Source: JAEUMW01 sp963734295
GTDB taxonomy: Bacteria; Pseudomonadota; Gammaproteobacteria; Burkholderiales; JAEUMW01
Direction of reading: 5' to 3'
DNA: 64,000 nt
NCBI GenBank assembly: GCA_963734295.1
Contig: CAVTGS010000017.1
Span: 75,306 to 139,305, forward strand
The translations under genes and the position numbers were made by a program. This document shows, in pieces, positions 19,324 through 28,252 of the stretch (positions within the stretch are counted from its first letter, which is position 1; each line of letters opens with the position of its first letter). Below the pieces are notes generated by a model. The model saw only the letters and a program-made list of their open reading frames with translations, had not been told where the DNA came from and did no database searches.

Positions 19324-20241
19324 ATGAATTCGATACGATTCGGCCGCACTGCACTGCTGCTCGCTGGCCTGTTCAGCGCGATCGTCGCGCTGCCAGCTGC
19401 CGGACAGGGAGGAGGCGGCCAGGCCGCGCAGAAACCGCCACCGGCGACGCTCAACGTGCCGCGCGGCTCGCCCAAGCAGGCGCAGGCACTGCTCGACAAG
19501 GCGGTCGCATACCTTCAGTCGCAGCCCGCGGAGAAGGCATTTGCCGCCTTCAACAATCAGAAGGGGCACTTCGTCCAGGGCGATCTGTACGTCTTCGTCT
19601 TCGACCTCGAGACCGGCATCATGCACGCGCATGGCGGCTCGCCCGAGGGGCTGGTCGGTATGAACGTGCTGGACCTGCGGGACGCATCCGGCAAGCCGCT
19701 CATTCGCGAGATGGTCGAGGTCGTCCAGACGAAGGGGAGCGGCAGCGTCGAGTACCGGTGGCTGAACTACAAGATCAACCACCTGGAAATCAAGAACTCC
19801 TTCGTGAAGCGCGTGGGGAACTACGTGGTCGGCGTCGGCTACTATGTTCCGCGCGGGGCCCCGGAGGAGGCCCGCGACCTGCTCGGCCGAGCCGCCGCTG
19901 CGCTACGGGCGGATCCGAAGGAAGCACTCGCCGCATTCAACAGTCCGTCCAGCCGGTTCACCCACTACGATTTGTATGTATTCGTGGTCGGAATCAACGA
20001 TGGCAAGTTCTACGCAATGGGTGCGAATCCCGGACTGGTCGGCTTGGATGTGAAAGATCTGAAAGATGCCGCCGGCAAGCCCATCATTCAGGACATGATC
20101 GCAATCGTGAAGGACAAGGGCACGGGCGTATACGACTACGTCTGGCGCAACCCGGCGAACAACAAGGTCGAGCCGAAGCACTCCTACATCGAGCGGGTGG
20201 ACGACTATCTGATCGGCGTCGGCTATTACACCAAGCAATAG
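19324..20241 (+). CDS. Exported tandem Cache-domain protein
   Basis: A 305-residue periplasmic protein. A signal peptide covers residues 1-~27 (basic start, LLLAGLFSAIVALPAAG, then a Gly/Gln-rich stretch). Two homologous single-Cache (sCache_2) units follow. The first reads AFAAFNNQKGHFVQGDLYVF...GMNVLDLRD...NYVVGVGYYV, the second AALAAFNSPSSRFTHYDLYV...GLDVKDLKD...DYLIGVGYYT. Cache domains normally sense small ligands as parts of membrane receptors, but here there is no transmembrane anchor or signalling domain, so this may be a soluble ligand-binding partner. A terminator follows the stop codon. Confidence 0.85.
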   Translation: MNSIRFGRTALLLAGLFSAIVALPAAGQGGGGQAAQKPPPATLNVPRGSPKQAQALLDKAVAYLQSQPAEKAFAAFNNQKGHFVQGDLYVFVFDLETGIMHAHGGSPEGLVGMNVLDLRDASGKPLIREMVEVVQTKGSGSVEYRWLNYKINHLEIKNSFVKRVGNYVVGVGYYVPRGAPEEARDLLGRAAAALRADPKEALAAFNSPSSRFTHYDLYVFVVGINDGKFYAMGANPGLVGLDVKDLKDAAGKPIIQDMIAIVKDKGTGVYDYVWRNPANNKVEPKHSYIERVDDYLIGVGYYTKQ

Positions 20242-20261
20242 CGACGGCGCCCGAGGCGGCA

Positions 20262-20292
20262 GAAGGGCGGCGTAAGCCGCCCTTCGCTTTTT
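20262..20292 (+). terminator. Intrinsic terminator after the Cache-protein gene
   Basis: Ten-base perfect stem GAAGGGCGGC / GCCGCCCTTC with a GTAA loop, then GCTTTTTG. Confidence 0.8.
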
Positions 20293-20406
20293 GTGCGGGC
20301 GGCATGCATGGAGCAAGGCCGCGGCATTTGGCGCAGCAGCGCGTGCACCGGTTTCTGAGATAAAGTAACGGCAGGACTCAAAACCGAGAGAGCGATTCAC
20401 CGACCG

Positions 20407-21816
20407 ATGAAGGACCGTTCTACGCCCCAGTCTCCCACGGGCGTGCGCGCTTTCTGGGACTGGCTCACCGGCAGCCGGCGCAGGCGTGCCCCGGTCGGAC
20501 ACCGCACGCTCGCCGGCGTGGAGCTCCGCGCGCTGCGCAACATGCTGCGTGAATCCTTTGCGGGTATCGGCGGCGAGACCGCCGTCCGCGGCCGCCTCGC
20601 GTCGACCCTCGAACTCTACTCCGAGTTGGGCGACGAAGGCCGCAAGGCCTTCATGAAGCTTCTCATCGACGACTTCGGCGCGGACGAAGCGGCCATCGGG
20701 CGCGCCATCGAGACTTACAGGGCAACCACCGAACCGCGCGCCCGGCGCCGGGCCGAAGCGCAGCTGCGCCACGCGCTCGCGAGTCCGCGCGTGCGCATTC
20801 TGCGTCACTTCAACCTGCTGCCCGAGGGCGTCAAGTTCCTGGTCGACCTGCGCGCCGACGTGCATCGCTACATCCGTCAGTCGCCGGAGCTCGAGGTGAT
20901 CGACGAAGAGCTCTTTGCGCTTTTCTCGAGCTGGTTCGACGTGGGCAACCTCGAGCTGCGCCGGATCTCGTGGCACTCGCCGGCCGCACTGCTGGAAAAG
21001 CTCATCGCCTACGAGGCGGTGCACGAGATCAGGTCCTGGAGCGATCTGCGCAATCGAATGGACTCCGACCGCCGCTGCTACGCGTTTTTCCACCCGCGCA
21101 TGCCGGAGGAGCCGCTGATCTTCGTAGAGATCGCGCTCGTCGCAGCGATTGCGTCCAACATCCAAACGCTTCTCGACGAGTCGGCACCACCCATGGATCC
21201 GCAGGCAGCACAGGCGGCCATCTTCTACTCGATTTCCAACACACAGCCCGGGCTGCGCGGCGTTTCGTTCGGCGACTTCCTGATCAAGCGGGTCGTGGAG
21301 CAACTGACCTCGGAGCTCCCGAAGCTCAAGACCTTCGCGACCCTGTCGCCCATCCCGGGTTTTCGCAAGTGGCTCGACGCGCGCCTCAAGGCGAAGGACG
21401 CAAGCCTCTTCGGGCCCGAGGAGGCGGCCAAGCTCGCGCGCAGTGCCGGCGTCGACGACCCCTTCGACGGCCTGGTGCATCTCATGGAGCGGGAGCTCGA
21501 CAAGCACGACGACCAAGCCACCACGACCCTGGCGCCGGTCGTGACGCATCTCGCGGCGCGCTATCTGGTCGAGGAGAAGGAGCAGGACCGCCCGCTCGAC
21601 CCGGTCGCCCGCTTCCACTTGGGCAACGGCGCGCGCCTGGAACGCATCAACTGGCTGGCAGACACGTCACCGCGCGGGCTGCGGCAGTCCGTCGGCGTGA
21701 TGGTGAACTACCTGTACAAGCTGGGGGACATCGAGTCCAACCACGAGGCCTACGCACGAAAAGGGCGGGTTACGATCAGCGACGCGGTGAAGCGGAACCT
21801 GCGGAAGCTCGCGTGA
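20407..21816 (+). CDS. Malonyl-CoA decarboxylase
   Basis: Converts malonyl-CoA to acetyl-CoA and CO2, in the cytosol. Its 469 residues have the family's N-terminal helical domain and C-terminal GNAT-like catalytic domain. Recognisable blocks are CYAFFHPRMPEEPLIFVEIA, YSISNTQPGLRGVSFGDFLI, FATLSPIPGFRKWL and VARFHLGNGARLERINWLAD (catalytic His within FHLGNG). It starts at an ATG six bases after GATTCACC, with no strong Shine-Dalgarno, and its 3' end faces a convergent gene. No transporter or ligase for malonate is adjacent, so it may serve fatty-acid or malonyl-CoA balance. Confidence 0.93.
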   Translation: MKDRSTPQSPTGVRAFWDWLTGSRRRRAPVGHRTLAGVELRALRNMLRESFAGIGGETAVRGRLASTLELYSELGDEGRKAFMKLLIDDFGADEAAIGRAIETYRATTEPRARRRAEAQLRHALASPRVRILRHFNLLPEGVKFLVDLRADVHRYIRQSPELEVIDEELFALFSSWFDVGNLELRRISWHSPAALLEKLIAYEAVHEIRSWSDLRNRMDSDRRCYAFFHPRMPEEPLIFVEIALVAAIASNIQTLLDESAPPMDPQAAQAAIFYSISNTQPGLRGVSFGDFLIKRVVEQLTSELPKLKTFATLSPIPGFRKWLDARLKAKDASLFGPEEAAKLARSAGVDDPFDGLVHLMERELDKHDDQATTTLAPVVTHLAARYLVEEKEQDRPLDPVARFHLGNGARLERINWLADTSPRGLRQSVGVMVNYLYKLGDIESNHEAYARKGRVTISDAVKRNLRKLA

Positions 21817-21881
21817 CGGGGCCGTGGCCCCCCGGGCATTGCGACCGCGCAGTGCCGCCTGGCTGCGCCGGACCCAGACCG

Positions 21882-22436
21882 TCACTGCAGTCCGAGCTTG
21901 CTGCTGACATCCTGCCTGAAACGCACCGCCTGCTCCGGCTTCGGGATCTCGCAGGCGAGCGCATCGACTACCGCTTTCAGGTCGCGCCCCTGCTCGAAAT
22001 GCTCGGGACAGACAATTGCCGCCATTGGGCCGATGTACTCCGCGAGCGCGCGCTCGAGTATTGCCTTGGCGTCGCCGGAGATGCCGTGCGCCGCGTTGGC
22101 GACCTGCTCCCGACGCCCGCCGGGGTGCGGCCGCCTCGCGCTGCTAGCAAGCTCGCCCAGGATATGGCTCGTGGCAGGCAGCGGTACCCGCGACTGCGCC
22201 GCGATGGCGCCTTCGGCGAAGCGGAACCGGCACGCATCGATGGTCTGCATCAGCGCCAGCGCGCTCACCCCGAGCTTGGCCTTGAAGGCGAGGAAGACGA
22301 TCTCCCCATGCTCGAGATTGATCTGCGCGGAATGATTGGTATCGGTCGCGACGTATACGATCCCGGAACGCCGCTCGCGCGACCATTGCGTGAGTGCGGT
22401 GATCAGATCCGAAAACGGGGCGTAGGCTTGACTCAT
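21882..22436 (-). CDS. DUF4388/PATAN-like signalling accessory protein
   Basis: A 184-residue cytosolic protein of unknown function. The N-terminal half (RRSGIVYVATDTNHSAQINL...GEIVFLAFKAKLGVSALALM) follows the DUF4388-like pattern of sensing/adaptor proteins. The C-terminal part (ILERALAEYIGPMAAIVCPE) resembles the small C-terminal module of proteins paired with chemoreceptors in betaproteobacteria. It is 36 bases downstream of the Cache-HAMP receptor gene on the same strand and probably works with it. Family names are from pattern memory. Confidence 0.6.
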   Translation of the reverse strand: MSQAYAPFSDLITALTQWSRERRSGIVYVATDTNHSAQINLEHGEIVFLAFKAKLGVSALALMQTIDACRFRFAEGAIAAQSRVPLPATSHILGELASSARRPHPGGRREQVANAAHGISGDAKAILERALAEYIGPMAAIVCPEHFEQGRDLKAVVDALACEIPKPEQAVRFRQDVSSKLGLQ

Positions 22437-22472
22437 CGTGGCTTCCCTGCAAGGCGCAACATGAGAATTCCA

Positions 22473-23558
22473 TCAGGCCCGCTTGCGCAATCTCCCCATG
22501 GCCATCTGGATGCTCACGCTCATCCGCTCGATGGCGCGTGCGAGAGCGCCGATCTCGTCGCCGCGCTCGGTCTCCATGATCTTGCCCCCGCTCTCGCCGC
22601 GGCTGATTTCGTCGGCAACGGTCGTAAGCCTGCGGATCGGATCGGAGAGACGGCGGCCCAGCCAATAGGCGACCGCGGACACGAGCACCAGTGTGACCGC
22701 CATGAGGACGAGCGCATTGCGCTCGACTTGACGCAAGGGGGCGAACGCTTCGTCGTAGTCCTGCTGCACGATGAGACTCCAGCCCTGCCCGAGCTTGCGC
22801 CGATAAGCCACGATGCGCTTGCCGTCCTCCTCGAACACCATCGGCCCTTGGCTCGCGTCCTGCGCCCGCAGGGCAGGATGGCTGCCCAGATCCTGCAACA
22901 CCCCGGTGAGCTTCTCCGGCCTGCCATGGGCGATGACCTTGTTGTGCTCGTCCAGCAGAATGGCATAACCGCTCTCGCCGATGCGGGTGTCCGTCACGGT
23001 CTTGGACAGGTCACCCAGGTCCATCGCCATGGCGATCACGCCCATGAGCTCGTTGGCGGAACCCGTGATGGGTCCGGCCAGAATGAGGGCGGGCTTGCCG
23101 CTGGTCTTGCCGATCACGATTTCCCGGCCCAGTGCACTGCCGTTCATGACCTGCTTGAAATAGGACCGGTCTCCGTACTGCACGGTGGGCTTGTCATCGC
23201 TCCGACCGATGTTCTGACCGTCCGGGCGCACGGTGAACACGAGATAGGCCCACGGGTAATGGGCAGCGATGGTCTTCAGGAAAGCGTTCTGCCGTTCGGC
23301 AGCCATGGACACGACGGCATCGGTGGCGGCGCCTTGCCTGAGGACGCGTCGATTCATGTCCTCCCAGTCGCTCACCTTGATGGCAAGGGCATCGGTCGTC
23401 TTGACGAAGCCCGCGGATATGTTGGTGGTCCAGTCCTGCTTGGCCTTGTAGCTGCTGATGTACCAAAGGCCTGCCAACGGCACCAGCGCGACCACGAACA
23501 TGGTGACCAGAAGCTTCTGAAAGATGCTGAAGCCGTGGCTTTTCTTTCCCGCCTGCAT
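22473..23558 (-). CDS. Membrane dCache-HAMP receptor lacking an output domain
   Basis: A 361-residue sensor. Transmembrane helix 1 is near residues 12-32 (FQKLLVTMFVVALVPLAGLW). A periplasmic double Cache domain follows to ~275 (PWAYLVFTVRPDGQNIGRSD, YGDRSYFKQVMNG, GESGYAILLDEHNKVIAHG, GWSLIVQQDYDEAFAPL). Transmembrane helix 2 is at ~283-302 and a HAMP domain follows (RRLSDPIRRLTTVADEISRG ... ERGDEIGALARAIERMSVSI). The protein ends just after HAMP at RLRKRA, with no methyl-accepting, kinase or cyclase domain. The adjacent cotranscribed DUF4388-like protein is the obvious candidate partner. Confidence 0.85.
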   Translation of the reverse strand: MQAGKKSHGFSIFQKLLVTMFVVALVPLAGLWYISSYKAKQDWTTNISAGFVKTTDALAIKVSDWEDMNRRVLRQGAATDAVVSMAAERQNAFLKTIAAHYPWAYLVFTVRPDGQNIGRSDDKPTVQYGDRSYFKQVMNGSALGREIVIGKTSGKPALILAGPITGSANELMGVIAMAMDLGDLSKTVTDTRIGESGYAILLDEHNKVIAHGRPEKLTGVLQDLGSHPALRAQDASQGPMVFEEDGKRIVAYRRKLGQGWSLIVQQDYDEAFAPLRQVERNALVLMAVTLVLVSAVAYWLGRRLSDPIRRLTTVADEISRGESGGKIMETERGDEIGALARAIERMSVSIQMAMGRLRKRA

Positions 23559-23686
23559 GGTGGTTCTCCTCTCCCAAGATGCTGAACGCCGGCGTCCGCA
23601 GGGATGACGAATCCACTGTCATGGTCGTGCGGCGCACACGGGGTCGTGGGGGGACTCCAGCAAATATCTAGCCAACTTCCCCCCTC

Positions 23687-24907
23687 TCATTCGATTCGCA
23701 TGCCCGCACCGCGGAACATCGCAAGCGGCGCCACGGCGCACAGGAGACCCAGGCTCGCGAAGGCGAAGCCCCAGGCGACCGGATCGTTCTTGCCGCCGGC
23801 GGCGTCGAGCACCGCGCCGAACGCGAGCGGACTCAGGAAGCCGGCGCCGAAGCCGAGAAAAGAATAGAGCGCCATGGCCGCGCCGCGCCGTGCGGGCGCG
23901 GTGATCGCGACGAGGCCGGCAGTGAGTGCCGCCGAGTCGGCCATCACCGCGCTGTTGTAGGTCACCAGCAGAAGCGGCGCGAGCCACCACGCGAGGCTGC
24001 CGGCGAAGCCGGTGATCCAGGCGAGCGACGCCGAGGCGAGCATCGCCGCGAAGATCAGCCGGCGGCGGCCGATGCGGCCGGCGAGCTCGTTGCCCAGTAT
24101 GCTCGCCGGCTGTCCCAGCAGGTTGATGAGCGCAGCGACCGTAGCCGGCGCGATGGCGCCCGTGGAACCCGGATCTAGCGCATAGCAGAAGGCCACGAAC
24201 GCGACCATCCAGGAGCGCAGCCCGAAGAGCTCCCAGCAGTGCGCCGCATAGCCCAAGACGTAGCCCCGCACCGCGCGGTCGGCGAGCAGCCGCGGCGGCG
24301 CCGGTGCCGTCGGCTCCTCTGCGCCGGGCGCTGGAAGTGACGTCGGCCGCAGCGCAGCGATGACGATGATGCCCGCCGCGACGGGACCCAGCGCCGCGAG
24401 CGCAAACGCCGCCGGCCAGCCGAACGCCGCCGCGGACCACCCGGCGAGCACCAGCGAGGCACTGGTGCCGATGCCGAAGGTCGAGGTGTAGAAGGCGACG
24501 TAGCGGCTCTGTCGGGCGCCGCCGATGCGGTCCGCGAGCAGGCGCAGGCCCGGCATGTAGGTACCCGCCAGTCCGGCACCGCTCACCGCCTGAAAGAGGC
24601 CGGCCGACACCGGGCCCGCGGCGAAGGCAGCGAAAGCGGCGAGCCCCGCCGCGGCAAGCAGGCAGGAGCCGAGATACACGCGACGCGCGTCCAGCCGGTC
24701 GGTCAGACCCGAGAGCAGGGGCACCGCGAGCATGTAGCCGCCGAAGTAGGCCCCCGCAATCCAGCCCGCCTCCTTGCCGGTGAGTTCCCAGACATCGCGC
24801 ATTAGCGGCAGCAAGGCCGGAAAGGTCGCGAAGCCGAGCATGCTGAGCGCCTCGGCCGTGCACAAGAGGGCCACGGTGCGCCCGGGGGATAACGAAGTGT
24901 GAGCCAT
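23687..24907 (-). CDS. MFS transporter
   Basis: A 12-helix major facilitator superfamily permease of about 406 residues. The start at MAHTSLSPGRTVALLC is chosen because upstream frame sequence is not hydrophobic or family-like. Helix 1 contains ALSMLGFATFPALLPLMRDV. The loop 2-3 signature is degenerate (GLTDRLDARRVYLGS), and the second half carries GRIGRRRLIFAAMLA. Helices are Ala/Gly/Leu rich throughout. The substrate is unknown; drug, sugar-acid or cyanate/nitrate-type export are all possible. It is transcribed away from the hemerythrin gene. Confidence 0.8.
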   Translation of the reverse strand: MAHTSLSPGRTVALLCTAEALSMLGFATFPALLPLMRDVWELTGKEAGWIAGAYFGGYMLAVPLLSGLTDRLDARRVYLGSCLLAAAGLAAFAAFAAGPVSAGLFQAVSGAGLAGTYMPGLRLLADRIGGARQSRYVAFYTSTFGIGTSASLVLAGWSAAAFGWPAAFALAALGPVAAGIIVIAALRPTSLPAPGAEEPTAPAPPRLLADRAVRGYVLGYAAHCWELFGLRSWMVAFVAFCYALDPGSTGAIAPATVAALINLLGQPASILGNELAGRIGRRRLIFAAMLASASLAWITGFAGSLAWWLAPLLLVTYNSAVMADSAALTAGLVAITAPARRGAAMALYSFLGFGAGFLSPLAFGAVLDAAGGKNDPVAWGFAFASLGLLCAVAPLAMFRGAGMRIE

Positions 24908-25209
24908 GTCGCCCGTTCGACGATGGACAGATCCAACTCGGAGCATACGATGGCGCGAGCCCGCAGGACCAAGGGAGCGTCGTGCGCCGGGCGCGGCGAG
25001 GGGTCGAGCGCGTTCGCCTTCGACTACATGGGCAAGTGACGCGGCTCGCTTCGTCACTCGAGCGGAAAAACTTGCACGCGGGAGATGCAGGATATTCCTG
25101 CCTGCGCCGCGGCTTCGCCTCCAACCCTCTGATTCCTCGTGTGTCTTCTCGCGGAACGGCCGTTGCATTGGGCACGTGCTCTTCCCCCACATGAGAGAAG
25201 GAGAACACC

Positions 25210-25839
25210 ATGCGTACCAGCACCAGGTCCAACACGGGCAAGCCCGGCGCCGGATTCCGGCGCGCCAACACGGTCAACAGGGTGACGGTTACCAAGCGGA
25301 CAGCAACAGCCACGCGCGCCGCGCGCAAGCCCCCGCGCCGTGCCCGCACCGCTCCCGATGCCGTCGCGCTGCTGAAGGACGACCACAAGCGGGTCGACGC
25401 GCTCTTCAAGCGCTTCGCGAAGCTAGAGGACGACGGCGAAAAGAAAGCGGCGCTCGTCAATGAGATCTGTGAAGCGCTGCGCATCCACACCCAGGTCGAA
25501 GAGGAGATCTTCTACCCCGCGGTGCGCGAGGCGATCGGCGACGACGACCTGATGGACGAAGCCGACGTCGAGCATCAATCCGCCAAGACGCTGATGGCAG
25601 AGCTCGCGCGCATCAAGCCGGGCGACGATCACTACGATGCGAAGGTCACGGTACTGGGTGAATACATCCGGCACCACGTGAAGGAAGAGCAGGAGGAGAT
25701 GTTCCCGCGGGCGCGCGCCGCGAAAGTCGACCTGAAGGCGCTCGGGGCGAAGATCGCAGCGCGGAAGCAGGATCTATCCGGCGGCGGCGAGCCGGCGGGG
25801 GATCTGCTCCAGCGTGTGATGAGTCCCATGCTGGGTTAG
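25210..25839 (+). CDS. Hemerythrin HHE domain protein
   Basis: A 209-residue protein with a very basic N-terminal extension (residues ~1-50, rich in Arg/Thr/Ala) and a hemerythrin fold. Metal-ligand candidates are His in LLKDDHKRVDALF, EALRIHTQVEEEIFYPA (HxxxE), VEHQSAKTLMAEL, and EYIRHHVKEEQEEMFPRA (HxxxEE). Such proteins bind a non-haem di-iron centre and respond to oxygen, NO or iron. The strong GAGAAGGAG ribosome-binding site fixes the start. It is a single-gene unit closed by a good terminator. Confidence 0.88.
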   Translation: MRTSTRSNTGKPGAGFRRANTVNRVTVTKRTATATRAARKPPRRARTAPDAVALLKDDHKRVDALFKRFAKLEDDGEKKAALVNEICEALRIHTQVEEEIFYPAVREAIGDDDLMDEADVEHQSAKTLMAELARIKPGDDHYDAKVTVLGEYIRHHVKEEQEEMFPRARAAKVDLKALGAKIAARKQDLSGGGEPAGDLLQRVMSPMLG

Positions 25840-25862
25840 GCTCTGCGCCGCCCCCTCTCCGC

Positions 25863-25893
25863 GGGCAGCGGCCATCGAGGCCGCTGCCCTTTT
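25863..25893 (+). terminator. Intrinsic terminator after the hemerythrin gene
   Basis: Eleven-base perfect stem GGGCAGCGGCC / GGCCGCTGCCC, loop ATCGA, followed by TTTT. Confidence 0.8.
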
Positions 25894-25985
25894 CACATCG
25901 CAGCCAGGATGCGCGCGTATCGTCGCGAGTGGGTACCATGGTGGCCGGAAAGACAAGCTCCATGGGAAACGAAGAAGGACTCGAC

Positions 25986-27362
25986 ATGGCGGCACCACAC
26001 TCGCTCACGAATCTGCCCCGCCCGATCGCCCTGACGCTCCTGGGAGCGGCGGGCATCCTCCTCGCGAATGCTTACATCTCCTACGAGAACACGCGCCGGC
26101 TCCAGGAAGCGAATGCCTGGATCGTCCACTCGGCCAACGTCTTGGAGAAGAGCGCCCGGGTGAACGCACAACTCAACCGCGCGGGGCAAGCCGAGCGCGG
26201 GTTCCTGCTGACGGGACAGGAGAGCTTCCTCGCGCCTTACGAAACCGCCAGCCAGCAGGTCGTCGAGCGGCTGGCGGAGCTGCAGTCCCTCACCGCCGAC
26301 GACGAGACCCAGCAGGGTCGCGTGAATCAGCTCGCGGCGCTGGTCCAGGAGAGACTCGCACAGCTCGAGAGCGCGATCGCCACGTACCGCGAGCGCGGCG
26401 TACAGGCGGCCCGCGAGACCGTCACCAAGAATGAGGAGCGTCATCTGACCGACGAGGTCCAGGCGGTGCTCGCCGAGCTTCGTGCCGAGGAGGAAAAGAT
26501 GAGGGCGATGCGCGAAGCAGAGTTGGGCAGCAACACTCGGTTCGCGGCGTTCTCGGGCATGGTGGCGGTTGCCGTCGGCCTGAGCCAGCTGTTGCTCTCC
26601 TGGTACATGATCGCGATCTACCTCGAGGGGCGGCGCGAGTCGGAGGCGGAGCTCACGCGCGTGAACGCGGGCCTCGAGAAGATCGTGCAGGCACGTACCG
26701 ACGATCTCTCGCGCCTCTCCCGGCATCTCATGACGGTGCGCGAGGACGAGAAAGCGAAGATCGCGCGCGAACTGCACGACGAGCTCGGCAGCAACCTCAC
26801 TGCCGCCCGCATGGACCTCGCCTGGGTCGCACAGCGGGTGGCCGACAATGCCCCCGTAGCGCAACGCGTCGCGCGCGCTTCCGAGATCGTGCGCGCGACC
26901 GTCGATCTCGGTCGCCGCATCATCCACGATCTTCGTCCACCCCTGCTCGATAATCTGGGGCTTTCCGCGGCTATCGAAGCGCATCTCACGGAGTTCAGCA
27001 AGAGCTCCGGCCTCAAGGTTGATATCGACGTAGCGGACGAGCTTCCCGAGCTCGCGGAAGGCTGCCCCATTGCCCTCTTCAGGATTACGCAGGAAGCGCT
27101 CACGAATGTCCTCCGCTACGCGCAAGCGGGCCGGGTCCGCGTCTCCCTGCGCTGCGCGGGGAGCGATATCGTGCTCGAAATCATCGACGACGGCATTGGC
27201 ATGTCCGAAGATGCCCTCGCGAAGTCGATGTCCCACGGCCTGCTCGGGATGAGGGAGCGAGCCGCCTTGTTCGGCGGCAAGTTACACCTCGAGCGCGGCC
27301 CGGGAAACAAGGGAACGGTCGTGCGCGTGACACTGCCCTGCGTGGCCAAGAAGGCCGCGTAG
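25986..27362 (+). CDS. CHASE3 sensor histidine kinase, NarL/DesK-type
   Basis: A membrane histidine kinase. Numbering from a GTG at 25929, helix 1 is ~33-50 and an extracytoplasmic CHASE3 domain lies at ~51-205 (NRAGQAERGFLLTGQESFL is the family hallmark). Helix 2 is ~208-230, then HisKA_3 with the phospho-accepting His283 in ARELHDELGSNL, and an HATPase domain with ITQEALTNVLRYA (N box), DDGIGMSE and GLLGMRERA. I prefer the ATG before AAPHSL as start because AAGGA lies seven bases upstream. The LuxR-type regulator 3 kb downstream is a plausible partner. Confidence 0.9.
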   Translation: MAAPHSLTNLPRPIALTLLGAAGILLANAYISYENTRRLQEANAWIVHSANVLEKSARVNAQLNRAGQAERGFLLTGQESFLAPYETASQQVVERLAELQSLTADDETQQGRVNQLAALVQERLAQLESAIATYRERGVQAARETVTKNEERHLTDEVQAVLAELRAEEEKMRAMREAELGSNTRFAAFSGMVAVAVGLSQLLLSWYMIAIYLEGRRESEAELTRVNAGLEKIVQARTDDLSRLSRHLMTVREDEKAKIARELHDELGSNLTAARMDLAWVAQRVADNAPVAQRVARASEIVRATVDLGRRIIHDLRPPLLDNLGLSAAIEAHLTEFSKSSGLKVDIDVADELPELAEGCPIALFRITQEALTNVLRYAQAGRVRVSLRCAGSDIVLEIIDDGIGMSEDALAKSMSHGLLGMRERAALFGGKLHLERGPGNKGTVVRVTLPCVAKKAA

Positions 27363-27414
27363 CCCTGGTTGCCAGCGCAGCGTCGACGGGCAGTGGCCCA
27401 AGGACTACTCGCGG

Positions 27415-27813
27415 TCAGCGCCCAATCTGCGACGCCTCTGATCGACATTGCGAGGGCGGGTCTGCAGTTGCCTGCGCGGCTGGCGACATTGCCCGCCAGA
27501 TACGGCTAACCAAGGTGAAAACGTTCAGCGCGGTGTCCAGCGCGCCAAGGCCGGGCGCCGCTGACCCGTCGGCGCCGCGCGCGCCTTTCGTGCCCTTCGG
27601 GGCATGCCCCTCCGTCAGCTTGCCGCCGATAAATCCCGCACCCGCTGCGAGCAGCAGCGTGGTGGGCGACGACAACCGTCGGCGTATCGCCCGATCCAGC
27701 GCGGCGGCGCGCAGACTCAGGGATCGCCGCTCGTCCAGTATCCTGCGCTCCAACTCCGTGATCTGAACCATCACCGGGGCGGGGGAACTGGTGCCGCGAA
27801 AGGTCGAGCTCAT
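27415..27813 (-). CDS. YqjK-like small protein
   Basis: About 132 residues starting MSSTFRGTSSPAPV. The start overlaps the stop of the preceding gene as ATGA, a sign of translational coupling. A charged helix (ITELERRILDERRSLSLRAA) leads to a short hydrophobic stretch (TTLLLAAGAGFIGGKLTEG). This resembles YqjK, the third member of enterobacterial yqjDEK, more by position and pattern than by strong identity. Function unknown; probably linked to stress-induced membrane association of the operon's products. Confidence 0.6.
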   Translation of the reverse strand: MSSTFRGTSSPAPVMVQITELERRILDERRSLSLRAAALDRAIRRRLSSPTTLLLAAGAGFIGGKLTEGHAPKGTKGARGADGSAAPGLGALDTALNVFTLVSRIWRAMSPAAQATADPPSQCRSEASQIGR

Positions 27814-28226
27814 GTCCGATCCCTCGGGTCGCATGGCGTTGCTGACGGCCGAAGGCTGCGGATCGTGGCCGGGAAACGCAGACAATGGCTCTTGCGGCGG
27901 ATCACGACGTACAGAATGCAGGCGACCCCCAGATTCACGCTGACCGCAGCCACCAGTGCGACATCGGCGCTGACACCTCTGTCGATCGATACGAGCACGC
28001 CAGCGCTAACCAAGCCCAGCCAAGCGCTTACGATCAGTATCCCCAGCATCACGCCGGCAACGAGCATGGTCACCAGGCTTTGGCCGGCAAGCTTCGCCTC
28101 GAGAGCAGCGAGCGCGAGGTAGTCGTGCGCCAAGCTGTGCGCTGCTTCCCACAGCGATGTGGCGTCTTCCAGCAGCGCGGAGCCGCCCGCGCCGCCGCCA
28201 GCAGTCGTTTCCGATTCTGCCAACAC
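27810..28226 (-). CDS. YqjE-like membrane protein (phage holin superfamily fold)
   Basis: Two hydrophobic hairpin helices (SLVTMLVAGVMLGILIVSAW and ADVALVAAVSVNLGVACILY) follow an amphipathic N-terminal helix (AHSLAHDYLALAALEAKLAG). This is the YqjE/Hol3-3 layout. No ATG fits; the GTG before LAESETT (about 139 residues) is my best start, 27 bases after the yqjD-like stop. It overlaps the next gene by four bases. Likely an inner-membrane stress protein of unknown mechanism. Confidence 0.65.
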   Translation of the reverse strand: MLAESETTAGGGAGGSALLEDATSLWEAAHSLAHDYLALAALEAKLAGQSLVTMLVAGVMLGILIVSAWLGLVSAGVLVSIDRGVSADVALVAAVSVNLGVACILYVVIRRKSHCLRFPATIRSLRPSATPCDPRDRT

Positions 28227-28252
28227 GGGCGACAGTCCGATTGCCGAGCGCT

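Noticed and set aside
20970..23585. 871-codon rightward frame across malonyl-CoA decarboxylase and the receptor genes
   Set aside because: Spans two convergent real genes in the wrong frame and strand; no domain content.
25893..27236. Long leftward frame opposite the histidine kinase
   Set aside because: Shadow produced by high third-position GC; no start signal or recognisable motif.
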